Part shown: piece after piece, positions 8,216 to 16,711 of the stretch
How the letters are laid out: every line of letters starts with the position of its first letter
Numbering within the stretch: position 1 is the first letter of the stretch
Assembly (NCBI RefSeq): GCF_002561455.1
Contig: NZ_NTUP01000061.1
Location: 10,780-66,012, forward strand
Length of the DNA: 55,233 nt
From: Bacillus sp. AFS015802
GTDB lineage: Bacteria > Bacillota > Bacilli > Bacillales > Bacillaceae_B
Direction: 5' to 3'
Program-made: the position numbers and the translations under genes
The notes under the pieces: model-generated
The model's database searches: none
The model's input: only the letters and a program-made list of their open reading frames with translations
Told to the model about the DNA's origin: nothing

Positions 8216-9406
8216 TTATTGTTGGACCGATACAGCCACAGTGCTTTTCTTTTTCAGCGGACGGTCGTATTGACTTGTGATCAATAATGAAATGATGAAG
8301 AAGGCGATCAGCGTTATGAACAGCACCTGCATGCTGAACATATCCACGAGCACTCCTCCGACAAACGGTCCGATCATTCTTCCTCCCGTTGCCGTACTGT
8401 TGACGATCCCTTGATAAAATCCTTCTCTGCCTTTAGGAGCAAGCGAGTTGGCTATTGTCGGAACCGCCGGCCAAATGAGCATTTCACCAAGCGTCAGAAT
8501 GATCATGGCAATGGCAAACCACTGAAATTGATCAGCAATCGACGCGACACCGAATGAAATCATGAAAATGACGGTACCGATCATGATTTGCAGCTTTAAA
8601 TTGTTTTCAAAACGCTTGATCGCTTTGGATAACAGCGGTTGGGCAAGTACGATCAATGCCCCGTTTATCGTCCATAACAAGCTATATTGCTTTAGAGATA
8701 TATTGATTTCCTGTGTATAGGTCGCAATGGTGGACTGCCATTGAACATATCCCATCCAGCATAACAGGTAGGCGACACAGATGAAGAGCAGCGCCTTCAG
8801 CTTTGATTTATCCTTGATCACCTTCGATTCATTCAAAACGGATGTTTGATGGACGGCGACGGAAATGTTCCGATAACCAAAGAAGGCAATGAAGAAAAAA
8901 ACGATATACATACTCAGATTCGCTAAAAATATATAGTTAAAGGAGAATGAGGCTACGAAACCGCCTAATGCGGCCCCTGCGGCCACTCCGATGTTTTGAG
9001 CGACATAGACCGAATTGAAGGCTTTCCGTCCACCTTCCGGCCACACTGAACCTGCCAGGGCATACATGGAAGGAAATACGATACCAGAGCCGAATCCGAC
9101 AATGGTCAGGAAGACGACATAGTATGAAAATCCATGCCATATATTCATTCCGATCAGTGCGGATAGCGTAATCGAAATGCCTGACAGGATCGAACGGTAC
9201 CCTCCGAAACGATCGAACAGTGTCCCTCCGATCAGATTTCCGACGACACTCGCCCCTGCGTTCAACATCAGCACAATTCCCGCTACAGAGAGCGACTTTC
9301 CTAAATTTTCATGAAGGTAAATGGTATTAAGCGGCCATAAAAAAGAGGCCCCCGTCACATTCACCATCATTCCAATGACAAGTAACCATAATGATTTGGG
9401 CATCAT
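8216..9406 (-). CDS. Major facilitator superfamily transporter (YttB-like)
   Basis: About 396 residues with some twelve hydrophobic segments and the MFS loop motif GTLFDRFGGYRS after the second segment. This type exports drugs or other small molecules using the proton gradient; no substrate is indicated. The frame is open 23 codons further upstream, but AAAGGGGG lies just before the tandem ATG-ATG at 9406/9403, so I start there. B. subtilis carries the MFS gene yttB near leuS, so orthology is plausible but not proven. It stands alone, with a terminator immediately after it. Confidence 0.85.
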   Translation of the reverse strand: MMPKSLWLLVIGMMVNVTGASFLWPLNTIYLHENLGKSLSVAGIVLMLNAGASVVGNLIGGTLFDRFGGYRSILSGISITLSALIGMNIWHGFSYYVVFLTIVGFGSGIVFPSMYALAGSVWPEGGRKAFNSVYVAQNIGVAAGAALGGFVASFSFNYIFLANLSMYIVFFFIAFFGYRNISVAVHQTSVLNESKVIKDKSKLKALLFICVAYLLCWMGYVQWQSTIATYTQEINISLKQYSLLWTINGALIVLAQPLLSKAIKRFENNLKLQIMIGTVIFMISFGVASIADQFQWFAIAMIILTLGEMLIWPAVPTIANSLAPKGREGFYQGIVNSTATGGRMIGPFVGGVLVDMFSMQVLFITLIAFFIISLLITSQYDRPLKKKSTVAVSVQQ

Positions 9407-9520
9407 TCTGCCCCCTTTCCACCCTTTTATTTCGAGTCCCAAAAGGATTTTACTCCTTTTTGGGGAAGGGGGCAAGAATTATTTCTTGAAATGGATGTCC
9501 TTTTTTACACAAGAAAAAAA

Positions 9521-9548
9521 CCAGGTACCCCATGTTAAGAGTACCTGG
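9521..9548 (-). terminator. Terminator of the ytzC operon
   Basis: CCAGGTAC (9521-9528) and GTACCTGG (9541-9548) form an inverted repeat, followed on the minus strand by a run of seven T. It starts about 11 bp past the stop of the 54-residue ORF. The GTACCTGG arms recall the palindromic repeats common in Bacillus 3' UTRs but differ from the GGGACGGACC family. Confidence 0.8.
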
Positions 9549-9558
9549 CACTATCCGG

Positions 9559-9723
9559 TCATTTTCCGTTATGGTGATCGGATTTAACGGGCTGTCCCTG
9601 TTTTTCGTAGCGCTTTTTGGCTTCTTTGACAGGGTTGTTCTCAGCACCGAATTCCGTATCCAGTTTCCGGAAATCACTGCGGGTCTTTTGTTCAGGGTTG
9701 TTTTGATCAGAACGTGTACTCAA
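9559..9723 (-). CDS. Small basic/hydrophilic protein, 54 residues, TTG start, coupled to ytzC
   Basis: This short ORF has no ATG start. AGGAGG lies 9 bases upstream of a TTG whose last two bases overlap the ytzC TGA stop, so translational coupling is expected. The product is rich in Asn, Gln, Lys and Asp, with no hydrophobic stretch and no Cys or Trp. The segment DTEFGAENNPVKEAKKR is reminiscent of gamma-type small acid-soluble spore proteins (TEFASETN-x-Q-x-VK repeats), but only one repeat-like unit is present and the similarity is by eye. Function is otherwise unknown. The strong ribosome site and the terminator behind it support a real gene. Confidence 0.7.
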   Translation of the reverse strand: MSTRSDQNNPEQKTRSDFRKLDTEFGAENNPVKEAKKRYEKQGQPVKSDHHNGK

Positions 9724-10013
9724 TGTAATTTACCTCCTACTACATTCGGATCATGATCCAGCAAAATCATTTCATTTTGCAGATTCTGAAGTTGAAGCCT
9801 CATGCGGTGCAGTTGTTCCCGCTGTTGAGAGTTCGCACTGTTCGCCATGTGCGCGACGTCGTTGACGGCTTCTTCGAGCTGCTGCATGGCCTGTGTATAC
9901 TCCACATCATGGTAATGCTCCTGCTGTGACCCTGATTTATATTGTTCTTGAGCGTAACGAATGGCATCTTCGCACTTTTGAATGCATTCATCCATCGAAT
10001 TTCTTGTTGCCAT
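9720..10013 (-). CDS. ytzC: YtzC family small protein
   Basis: 97-residue hydrophilic, largely helical protein with heptad-like Leu/Met spacing (QLHRMRLQLQNLQNEM), suggesting a coiled coil. It matches B. subtilis YtzC, which also sits beside ytqA. No enzymatic motif is visible and the family role is not established. AAGGAGGT precedes the ATG at good spacing. It overlaps the 54-residue ORF downstream and is divergent from ytqA. Confidence 0.85.
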   Translation of the reverse strand: MATRNSMDECIQKCEDAIRYAQEQYKSGSQQEHYHDVEYTQAMQQLEEAVNDVAHMANSANSQQREQLHRMRLQLQNLQNEMILLDHDPNVVGGKLH

Positions 10014-10207
10014 TTCGACTACCTCCTTGACGGTTGGAATAAAGAAGAGGAAGGTCCCATCCTTACCTCCCCTCCATCTTAGTTTGAGCGCAAGCCACCC
10101 GTTTCAGAAGTGGTAATCTTCGCCTATTTCTCTTTGCAGGATACATTTGTCGCCCTGTTCATGATAAAATCACTTTGAACCTCATACATACTGAAACCAT
10201 TTAGGGG

Positions 10208-11173
10208 GTGTTTGTCATCGGGACAAACCCATTTCCATATGCCACAGATTCAAAGCGATATCATACATGGAACTATCATTTACGAAACCATTTTGGACAT
10301 AAAGTGTTTAAGGTTGCTCTAGACGGCGGCTTTGACTGCCCGAACCGGGATGGCACGGTCGCTCACGGAGGATGCACCTTTTGCAGTGCCGCCGGTTCAG
10401 GCGACTTCGCCGGAAGCAGGGTGGATCCTTTAGAAAAGCAATTCAATGACATCAAAGAAAGAATGCACAAGAAATGGAAAGACGGTAAATACATGGCGTA
10501 CTTCCAGGCATTCACAAACACTCATGCACCCGTTGAAGTGCTTAGGGAAAAATACGAGTCTGTCCTTAAACAAGAGGGCGTCGTGGGCATTTCCATTGCC
10601 ACACGCCCTGACTGTCTTCCTGATGATGTCGTCGAATACCTGGCCGAATTGAATGAAAGAACCTATTTATGGGTTGAGCTCGGACTTCAGACCGTTCACG
10701 AAAAAACCGCTGGATTGATCAATCGTGCTCACGATTACCAGTGCTATATGGAAGGTGTCCAAAAATTGCGCAAACACGGGATCAGGGTATGTTCCCATAT
10801 TATTAACGGACTGCCCCAGGAAAATGAGGAAATGATGATGGAAACGGCGCGTGAAGTCGCGAAACTTGACGTTCAGGGAATCAAGATCCATCTCCTGCAC
10901 TTACTGAAAGGCACCCCGATGGTCAAGCAATACGAAAAAGGACTGCTCGACTTCATGGACTTCGATCACTACGTGAAATTGGTCTGTGATCAGCTGGAAG
11001 TCCTCCCACCGGAGATGATCGTTCACCGCATTACGGGGGACGGACCTATCGATTTGATGATCGGACCGATGTGGAGTGTGAATAAATGGGGCGTACTGAA
11101 CGCCATTGACGATGAACTGAAACGCCGGGACAGCTGGCAGGGGAAATTTTATAAAGTGGATGTGAAAGCATGA
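10208..11173 (+). CDS. ytqA: Radical SAM protein YtqA (tRNA wobble-uridine modification)
   Basis: Radical SAM enzyme of about 320 residues. The 4Fe-4S ligands are Cys44, Cys56 and Cys59 (C-x11-C-x2-C, within DCPNRDGTVAHGGCTFC), as in the YhcC/TIGR01212 group. B. subtilis YtqA has been linked to an alternative route to the nm5 group of U34 in tRNA (proposed name MnmL), which fits its 4-bp ATGA overlap with ytqB. The start is uncertain: the first in-frame GTG (10208) directly abuts the AGGGGG ribosome site, and no ATG, GTG or TTG lies at a normal distance; an ATC at 10217 does. Confidence 0.9.
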   Translation: MFVIGTNPFPYATDSKRYHTWNYHLRNHFGHKVFKVALDGGFDCPNRDGTVAHGGCTFCSAAGSGDFAGSRVDPLEKQFNDIKERMHKKWKDGKYMAYFQAFTNTHAPVEVLREKYESVLKQEGVVGISIATRPDCLPDDVVEYLAELNERTYLWVELGLQTVHEKTAGLINRAHDYQCYMEGVQKLRKHGIRVCSHIINGLPQENEEMMMETAREVAKLDVQGIKIHLLHLLKGTPMVKQYEKGLLDFMDFDHYVKLVCDQLEVLPPEMIVHRITGDGPIDLMIGPMWSVNKWGVLNAIDDELKRRDSWQGKFYKVDVKA

Positions 11174-11742
11174 AATTAGATCGAATACTACCTTTTGCGA
11201 GGCAGCTGTTAGAAAGAGCTGTCAAACCGGGAGATATCACTATAGACGCAACGCTTGGGAATGGCCATGATACCCTGTTTCTTGCCCGCTTGGTTGGAGA
11301 GAATGGACGTGTATATGGTTTTGACATTCAGGAAGAAGCCATCCATAACACCAGGGAACAGCTCAGCACACATGATCTGGCCGATCGGGTGACCCTTTTT
11401 CACCAGGGACACGAGACCGTCATGAATGTCATCCCACCGCTGCACCACGGAAAAGTGACAGGGGCCGTCTTTAATCTTGGATACTTACCGGGCGGTGACA
11501 AGGAAATCGTCACCCGTCCAAAAACGACGATACTCGCGTTAAATCAAATTCTCGAAATGATGGCTCCTGAAGGGATCCTTGTTCTGGTGATTTACCACGG
11601 ACATCCTGAAGGCGCGGTGGAACGGGATTACATCCTTCGCTACGTAGAACGACTGGATCAAAATTACGTTCATGTCCTGAGATATCAATTCATCAACCAG
11701 CTCAATAACCCGCCGTTTATTGTGGCGCTTGAGAAAAGATAA
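11170..11742 (+). CDS. ytqB: SAM-dependent methyltransferase YtqB/MnmM (tRNA mnm5s2U34)
   Basis: Class I methyltransferase of 190 residues. DATLGNGHDT near residue 23 is the SAM-binding motif I, and NLGYLPGG near residue 103 is the NPPY-like motif. The B. subtilis protein was shown to methylate 5-aminomethyl-2-thiouridine at tRNA position 34 and was renamed MnmM; older annotation calls it a putative rRNA methylase. The ATG overlaps the ytqA stop by four bases, so the two proteins are coupled and probably perform consecutive steps. A GGGACGGACC palindrome with a T-run follows 4 bp after the stop. Confidence 0.93.
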   Translation: MKLDRILPFARQLLERAVKPGDITIDATLGNGHDTLFLARLVGENGRVYGFDIQEEAIHNTREQLSTHDLADRVTLFHQGHETVMNVIPPLHHGKVTGAVFNLGYLPGGDKEIVTRPKTTILALNQILEMMAPEGILVLVIYHGHPEGAVERDYILRYVERLDQNYVHVLRYQFINQLNNPPFIVALEKR

Positions 11743-11746
11743 AGAT

Positions 11747-11776
11747 AGGGACGGACCTCCGCGGAGGTCCGTCCCT
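11747..11776. repeat. GGGACGGACC palindrome, copy 2 (terminator of ytqB)
   Basis: A perfect 30-bp palindrome with arms AGGGACGGACCTCCG and its complement and no spacer. CTTTTTTT follows on the plus strand, making it a good terminator for ytqB. It fills almost the whole gap between two convergent stop codons (4 bp on one side, 6 bp on the other). Confidence 0.9.
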
Positions 11777-11782
11777 CTTTTT

Positions 11783-12778
11783 TTATAATAATTCGTTCGC
11801 AATCAGCTCGAATGATTTGAGTTTATCTTTGAAATCGTAGGTGATGCTGACAAGCATGATTTCATCGGTTTGGTACTGCTCGCTTAGTGCGAGTAGCTTT
11901 TCTTTTACTTTCTTTGGACTTCCAACGACCATGCGTTTGCGATTTTCGCGCACTCTCATGGCTTCGAACGGTGTATACTGATACGCTGCCGCTTTCTCGG
12001 GGCTTGGCGTTCCGTTCGAGCGCATGCCCTGTTCGATCATGAGAATGGATAAATCAATGCTGGACGCGACTCTTTCCGCTTCTTCATCTGTTTCTGCGCA
12101 GATGGCAAATACGGCTACGATGTTCTTCGGCTCCTTCAGGTACTCAGATGGAACAAAATTGTTTCGGTAGGCTTGAGTGTATTGAGGGCCGCCTTCCCCA
12201 TTGATGAACTGGGCAAAGGTATAAGGCAGTCCTTTTTGTGCTGCAAGCATGGCACTCGATGGACTTGATCCGAGCATCCAGACTTCCGGCATGGTTTTGA
12301 TCATCGGAGCTGCTGTGAGTCCCTGGTACGGATGAGTATCAGGCAGGGAATCTGTCAGGTAGCCGAGAAGATCATCGATTTGTTCCGGGTAACGATTCAC
12401 ATCCCTCGGCTTTCCGTCATGGAGGGCCATTGTGGCCATCGGCATTCCGCCCGGAGCCCTTCCCAATCCCAAATCGATTCGATCAGGATTTAATCCTTCA
12501 AGCAAACGGAAATTTTCCGCTACTTTGTATGAAGAATAATGTGGAAGCATCACGCCGCCGGAACCTACACGGATCCTTGACGTATTTTGGGCGAGATGGG
12601 CAATCAACACTTCCGGTGATGAACCGGCAAGGCTCGTGGAATCATGATGCTCTGATACCCAGAACCGTTCAAACCCTAATTTTTCTGTATGTTTCGCTAA
12701 TTCTACTGTATTATTTAAAGCCTCCTGCGGGCTCATTCCTTCGGCAATCGGTGACTGATCGAGTACACTTAGCTTCAA
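11783..12778 (-). CDS. Luciferase-like flavin-dependent monooxygenase (LLM class)
   Basis: 331-residue LLM-class oxidoreductase with a TIM-barrel pattern. MKLSVLDQSPI at the N-terminus, FWVSEHH near residue 43 and the segment DRIDLGLGRAPGG are hallmarks of the MsnO8/YceB/YwcH group that uses reduced FMN. The true substrate is not predictable. An ATG nine bases upstream abuts the AAAGGAG ribosome site with no spacing, whereas the TTG at 12778 lies at 9 bases and restores the usual family N-terminus, so I choose TTG. Transcribed alone and convergent with ytqB. Confidence 0.9.
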   Translation of the reverse strand: MKLSVLDQSPIAEGMSPQEALNNTVELAKHTEKLGFERFWVSEHHDSTSLAGSSPEVLIAHLAQNTSRIRVGSGGVMLPHYSSYKVAENFRLLEGLNPDRIDLGLGRAPGGMPMATMALHDGKPRDVNRYPEQIDDLLGYLTDSLPDTHPYQGLTAAPMIKTMPEVWMLGSSPSSAMLAAQKGLPYTFAQFINGEGGPQYTQAYRNNFVPSEYLKEPKNIVAVFAICAETDEEAERVASSIDLSILMIEQGMRSNGTPSPEKAAAYQYTPFEAMRVRENRKRMVVGSPKKVKEKLLALSEQYQTDEIMLVSITYDFKDKLKSFELIANELL

Positions 12779-12850
12779 AATGGACATCTCCTTTAATTGA
12801 TGTGTGTATTATTATCAATTCTGATGAAAAAAATGTCCACTAACATGCTT

Positions 12851-12884
12851 AAAGGGTGACCGCCTTGAAGGCAGTCACCCTTTT
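12851..12884 (-). terminator. Terminator of the InhA protease gene
   Basis: AAAGGGTGAC and GTCACCCTTT pair around CGCC/GGC, giving a long GC-containing hairpin 9 bp after the stop at 12893 on the minus strand, flanked by T on the descending side. Confidence 0.85.
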
Positions 12885-12892
12885 GATGTTAC

Positions 12893-15301
12893 TTATTTTT
12901 TGTAAAGTAATACTTTACCGACTGTACCGTCAGCACTTTGTCCTGTCACACGGAAATTCAATCCGTAGTTCGGTACGTTACGTCCAGCGTCTACTAATCC
13001 TTTGTTGCTGTAATCCGCACTGTCACTGAATAATGGGTTTCGGGCAGTGTGGTTGTCTGTCATTGTGGTGCCCAGTAATTCAGAGTAATCTAGGAACATT
13101 TTCTCTGATTTGTTCAGGCTGAATGCCGCATCGTGAATCTGGTAGCGGGTGGATCCAACATCACCGTTACTCCAGTAATTTGTAGTTTGATCCGCATCGA
13201 CCACTCCAAGGAATCCGTCTCCAGGATGGATTCCAGTCCAGTTTTCACTGTATTGATTATCCACATACCATACAACTAAACCTTCATTATATTCCATTAA
13301 GCTAGCTCCACGGCGGATGTTGGCAAGACCTTCATCTACACCGTTGTGGCTGCGCCATTCCAATAGGTAGTAGTGGTCAGAGCGTTTGATCCCGTCGTCT
13401 TTCGTGAATCCATCTAAAGTGAATTTAGCATCGCCTTCAGCGTCATCAAACACTACTTCTTCTCCATCAACGACTACAGAAAGGTCGTCTGCATATAGAC
13501 CTGGGTTAGATACAGCACCATCTGTTACGTACTCGATTGCAATTTCTACTTCTTGACCAGCATAAGCTGAAAGGTCAAATGAAGCGTCAACCCAGCCGTT
13601 GGATGAACCAGTGATTCCATTACCTAGATTCGCATCATAAGGATTCTCATCCGTTGTAATGTCACTTGCCACCGGTTCACCGTTAACTGTCACATACGCG
13701 TAATCCCAATCCTTTTCAATGTCATACCAAGCTTTGAAGTTGAATTGAGCAGAAGTCGCATTGGTTAGATCTACCGTTTTCGTTAAGTTATTGTGTAAAT
13801 CATCTGCACTCCCTGAGAAGTACTCTGACTTACCGCTTGCAGGCTCATTGATGACCGTCTCTTTTTGAGGAAGATTCACTTTCACTACATCATGATTTGT
13901 TCCTTTTGTAGCAGCTTCGTCCAGAAGGACTTCTTTTGATCCCTTTTCTAGATCATTAAGATTTACTTCGGTTCCAGTCTGCCAATTTCCTTTTGCACCT
14001 TCATTATCCACTACAGCAGAAGCCTGTAGCATCTCTTTCGCGTAAGGACTGAATCCTGTCGGCTGCGCACCAGGGATGTCCCCTGCCCAGCTTCCGCTTG
14101 CCATGATGGACCAGTAGCTTACCGCTTCACCGGCACCTGAGTACTGAGTATCATACTCATCAGGTAATCCCAAGTCATGGCCGAATTCATGGGCCATTAC
14201 TCCGACTGCACCGTCTTCAGGTTCGATTGTGTAGTCGTAAGCATACATGGTGCCTTCTCCCCAATAATCAACTTCAGGTGTTGGAGATCCAGCAATCGGG
14301 AAGATTCCTCCAAGGTTCCAACGGTGAGACCAGATAGCGTCAGATCCTAAAGATCCACCACCGGCTTCTTCACCTACACCGGAGTGAATGACCATCAAGT
14401 GATCGACAAGTCCGTCCGCCTCAAGATAATTCCCGTCACCATCAAGATCGTATCGATCCCATTGGTCATATTTTGCAAGATCAACTTCTGGGTCTGCAGC
14501 CGCTTTGGCAAGGGCTTCTTTAATCAAGCCACGGGCATTTACATCGCTGCCATCCGGCTGTGGATCATTCCCACCATACTCAGCGGCATTTTTTTCAGCA
14601 GTATACCATCCAGCAACTTCACCATCTACTGAATAACTTCCACCTGACTGCTGTTCATAATACTGTTTCATTGAAACATATGTCTTACCGTCTGGCCCTG
14701 TCCAGCCGCCATCTCCGAATAACATATCCTGGTAATGCTCACGTGAATAAGCATCCTCACCGTCATAATACATATCTGTTTCATCAGCAGTCATGGAATT
14801 ATGAGGCTTGTCCGGGTAATCAACGAGAAGTACCAATACTTCGTCGGTACGCTTCTTCCCATCGTATGCTTCTTCCTTGACTGAATCAGGTGTATTTTTC
14901 TTGGCTTGTCCAAGCTTATTTCCCTTACCTGAAGTCAAACCATTACTCTTCATTTCTTCTTTCAGCTTGGCTTTCGTTTCCGCTGCTTCATCATGAAGTT
15001 CCCCTGCTTGTTTCTTAGCAGAATCCGCTTTTGCTTTCAGGAACTTTTGCAATCCCTTCTGAGCTTCTGCAGCTGTCGCATTCTTCTTGATCTTTCCTTC
15101 TTTCTTCAGCATCTCGATCAGGCGTTCATCGTTCGCGATTCCTAAATCGAATGCCCCTCCTCCATGCTTATGATCATATTTCACCGTTGGCTTCGCTAAC
15201 ACATTCTGCGGCCCAACCGTAGCAGCTGATGCAGGTACAGCAAATGCCCCTACACTTAACGCGGCGGCCATGGCCATGGATAATACTTTACGTGATTTCA
15301 A
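12893..15301 (-). CDS. inhA: Secreted immune inhibitor A metalloprotease (peptidase M6)
   Basis: 802-residue secreted protease. A Sec signal peptide (Lys/Arg start, hydrophobic core, PASAA cleavage region near residue 27) is followed by a charged, coiled propeptide rich in Lys and Ala, the M6 catalytic domain with zinc motif HEFGH at 371-375 inside HEFGHDLGLPDEYD, and a C-terminal beta-rich region. InhA of B. thuringiensis degrades insect antibacterial peptides and host proteins; here nutrient scavenging is equally likely. The start is TTG after GGGGG. It is monocistronic and has no counterpart in the matching B. subtilis gene order, so it is a local insertion. AT-rich DNA precedes it. Confidence 0.95.
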   Translation of the reverse strand: MKSRKVLSMAMAAALSVGAFAVPASAATVGPQNVLAKPTVKYDHKHGGGAFDLGIANDERLIEMLKKEGKIKKNATAAEAQKGLQKFLKAKADSAKKQAGELHDEAAETKAKLKEEMKSNGLTSGKGNKLGQAKKNTPDSVKEEAYDGKKRTDEVLVLLVDYPDKPHNSMTADETDMYYDGEDAYSREHYQDMLFGDGGWTGPDGKTYVSMKQYYEQQSGGSYSVDGEVAGWYTAEKNAAEYGGNDPQPDGSDVNARGLIKEALAKAAADPEVDLAKYDQWDRYDLDGDGNYLEADGLVDHLMVIHSGVGEEAGGGSLGSDAIWSHRWNLGGIFPIAGSPTPEVDYWGEGTMYAYDYTIEPEDGAVGVMAHEFGHDLGLPDEYDTQYSGAGEAVSYWSIMASGSWAGDIPGAQPTGFSPYAKEMLQASAVVDNEGAKGNWQTGTEVNLNDLEKGSKEVLLDEAATKGTNHDVVKVNLPQKETVINEPASGKSEYFSGSADDLHNNLTKTVDLTNATSAQFNFKAWYDIEKDWDYAYVTVNGEPVASDITTDENPYDANLGNGITGSSNGWVDASFDLSAYAGQEVEIAIEYVTDGAVSNPGLYADDLSVVVDGEEVVFDDAEGDAKFTLDGFTKDDGIKRSDHYYLLEWRSHNGVDEGLANIRRGASLMEYNEGLVVWYVDNQYSENWTGIHPGDGFLGVVDADQTTNYWSNGDVGSTRYQIHDAAFSLNKSEKMFLDYSELLGTTMTDNHTARNPLFSDSADYSNKGLVDAGRNVPNYGLNFRVTGQSADGTVGKVLLYKK

Positions 15302-15575
15302 GCACGATTCCCCCTTAGTTATGTACTAAATATTTACACTAACTACAATATACTCCACTATTCTGAAAAGTAAATATATTCAGATAGCAATTGGTTATTT
15401 AGGATTACGAAATAATAGGAATATAGTTAAATAGTTTCATATAAGGAAAACAAATTAACAGGACTATTGACATACTTCTAAATAATTCAACAAAAATTTT
15501 ATGTATAAATATGGTAGTAAAGGTCGTATTTAGAAAGTTTTTGCCCGACTATTGTTTGATAAAATAGACAAAAAA
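15302..15575. other. AT-rich region upstream of inhA
   Basis: About 270 bp between the inhA start and repeat copy 3 contain no gene I can support. The stretch is visibly richer in A+T than its neighbours and should hold the inhA promoter; no hexamer pair is convincing on the minus strand, and I see no clear operator. Confidence 0.5.
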
Positions 15576-15615
15576 AGGGACGGACCTTCGAATATCCATC
15601 CGAAGGTCCGTCCCT
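15576..15615. repeat. GGGACGGACC palindrome, copy 3 (terminator of ytpB)
   Basis: Arms AGGGACGGACCTTCG (15576-15590) and the exact complement (15601-15615) flank a 10-base loop. On the minus strand a run of seven T follows, so this serves as the ytpB terminator; it begins 8 bp after that stop codon. Confidence 0.9.
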
Positions 15616-15623
15616 CTTTTTGC

Positions 15624-16697
15624 TTATGATGTTTTTTTGCGGTTTCTCCATTTGCGGTAGATTTTGCCGTTCAGGTAGAAGAATCTGGTGATCCAGCCGG
15701 CTTCTCCGATGAATTGTTTGGAGAAGGATTGGACGCTGGCCTGTTTATTGGCTTTATCGTCCGACAGATACACCCCGATGAGCCCTTTGTTGATCAAACG
15801 GTGAAAATGGGCATGGGGAAGCTCGAGGGTATGTTCATCGGCTTTCTGCAGGAAATGGAGCAATCGTTCTTTCAGATGCTCATCATCGTCGTAATAGAAG
15901 CAGAAGTTTAGATCTCCTCCCTCATGATCTTCATCCTGATCGATGAAGTAATCCAGGAGGATATGTAAGCCTTGGATATAAGGGAAATAACCGCGTTTGA
16001 TCTTCTCTGTATACGAAGGTTGAAAATCCGTGCGACAAGCGTATGAAACCAGACAGAAAATGCCCAGGGTCGAACCGGAACAGGCGGAAAACTCGTACCA
16101 GTCCATTTCAGGAAGATTGGGACGGTGAGTTTCAAACCAATCCTGAAGCCTGCGCACCCTTTCTTCTTTCTTCACGTGTTTATGTATCTGCAGGTCGCAA
16201 TAATACTCACATAATTCGAGCAGATCACCCTTGATATCGTCGTAGTGACTTAATGTCCCGAGAACGGACTGGCACGTCAGGACCAGATCCCTGAGGTATC
16301 CGCCATCATCCTGATCCCGCCTTAATGCATAATAATTGACAGGTTCCGCATCAACCGTCAAGGAATCCTTCATGGACTGGTGAAGAAGGGCAAAGTCGTC
16401 CGGGTCGAGTGAGACACTGCGGTCGCACAGATTATCCAAATAATCGCTGATTGTCTGATAGGCTACGATGAATCGGATCGTGGCAGCTTTTTGATCCAGC
16501 GCCAGAAGGGAAAGGATCGCCCCTCCCTCGCAGTGGAACGTCTTATGCTCAATGCTCGCGAGCGCCTGATTTCTCAGCTCTTGATTCGGTATCTCTTCTG
16601 CCCGTCTCTTCCAGCCGTCCAGTTCCTTATGGACGATTGGAAAAACAGTGCGGTACACCCTTGTCATCAGTGAAAAAGGATCACTTGGTATCGACAA
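15624..16697 (-). CDS. ytpB: Tetraprenyl-beta-curcumene synthase YtpB
   Basis: DUF2600-family terpene cyclase of about 357 residues. In B. subtilis YtpB converts tetraprenyl (C35) diphosphate into tetraprenyl-beta-curcumene, the precursor of spore-associated sesquarterpenoids. The protein is helical, with Asp-rich segments (YLDNLCDRSVSLDPDD and DYFIDQDEDHEGGD) that probably bind Mg-diphosphate. I start at TTG 16697, 8 bases after GAGG; the ATG and GTG a few codons upstream overlap the ribosome site. It follows ytpA by 14 bases, so the two are co-transcribed, as in B. subtilis. Confidence 0.92.
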   Translation of the reverse strand: MSIPSDPFSLMTRVYRTVFPIVHKELDGWKRRAEEIPNQELRNQALASIEHKTFHCEGGAILSLLALDQKAATIRFIVAYQTISDYLDNLCDRSVSLDPDDFALLHQSMKDSLTVDAEPVNYYALRRDQDDGGYLRDLVLTCQSVLGTLSHYDDIKGDLLELCEYYCDLQIHKHVKKEERVRRLQDWFETHRPNLPEMDWYEFSACSGSTLGIFCLVSYACRTDFQPSYTEKIKRGYFPYIQGLHILLDYFIDQDEDHEGGDLNFCFYYDDDEHLKERLLHFLQKADEHTLELPHAHFHRLINKGLIGVYLSDDKANKQASVQSFSKQFIGEAGWITRFFYLNGKIYRKWRNRKKTS

Positions 16698-16711
16698 TTC
16701 CATCACCTCTT

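Noticed and set aside
15440..15490. TTGACA near 15465 as a plus-strand promoter
   Set aside because: No -10 at 16-18 bp spacing and no plus-strand gene downstream before ytpB, which runs the other way.
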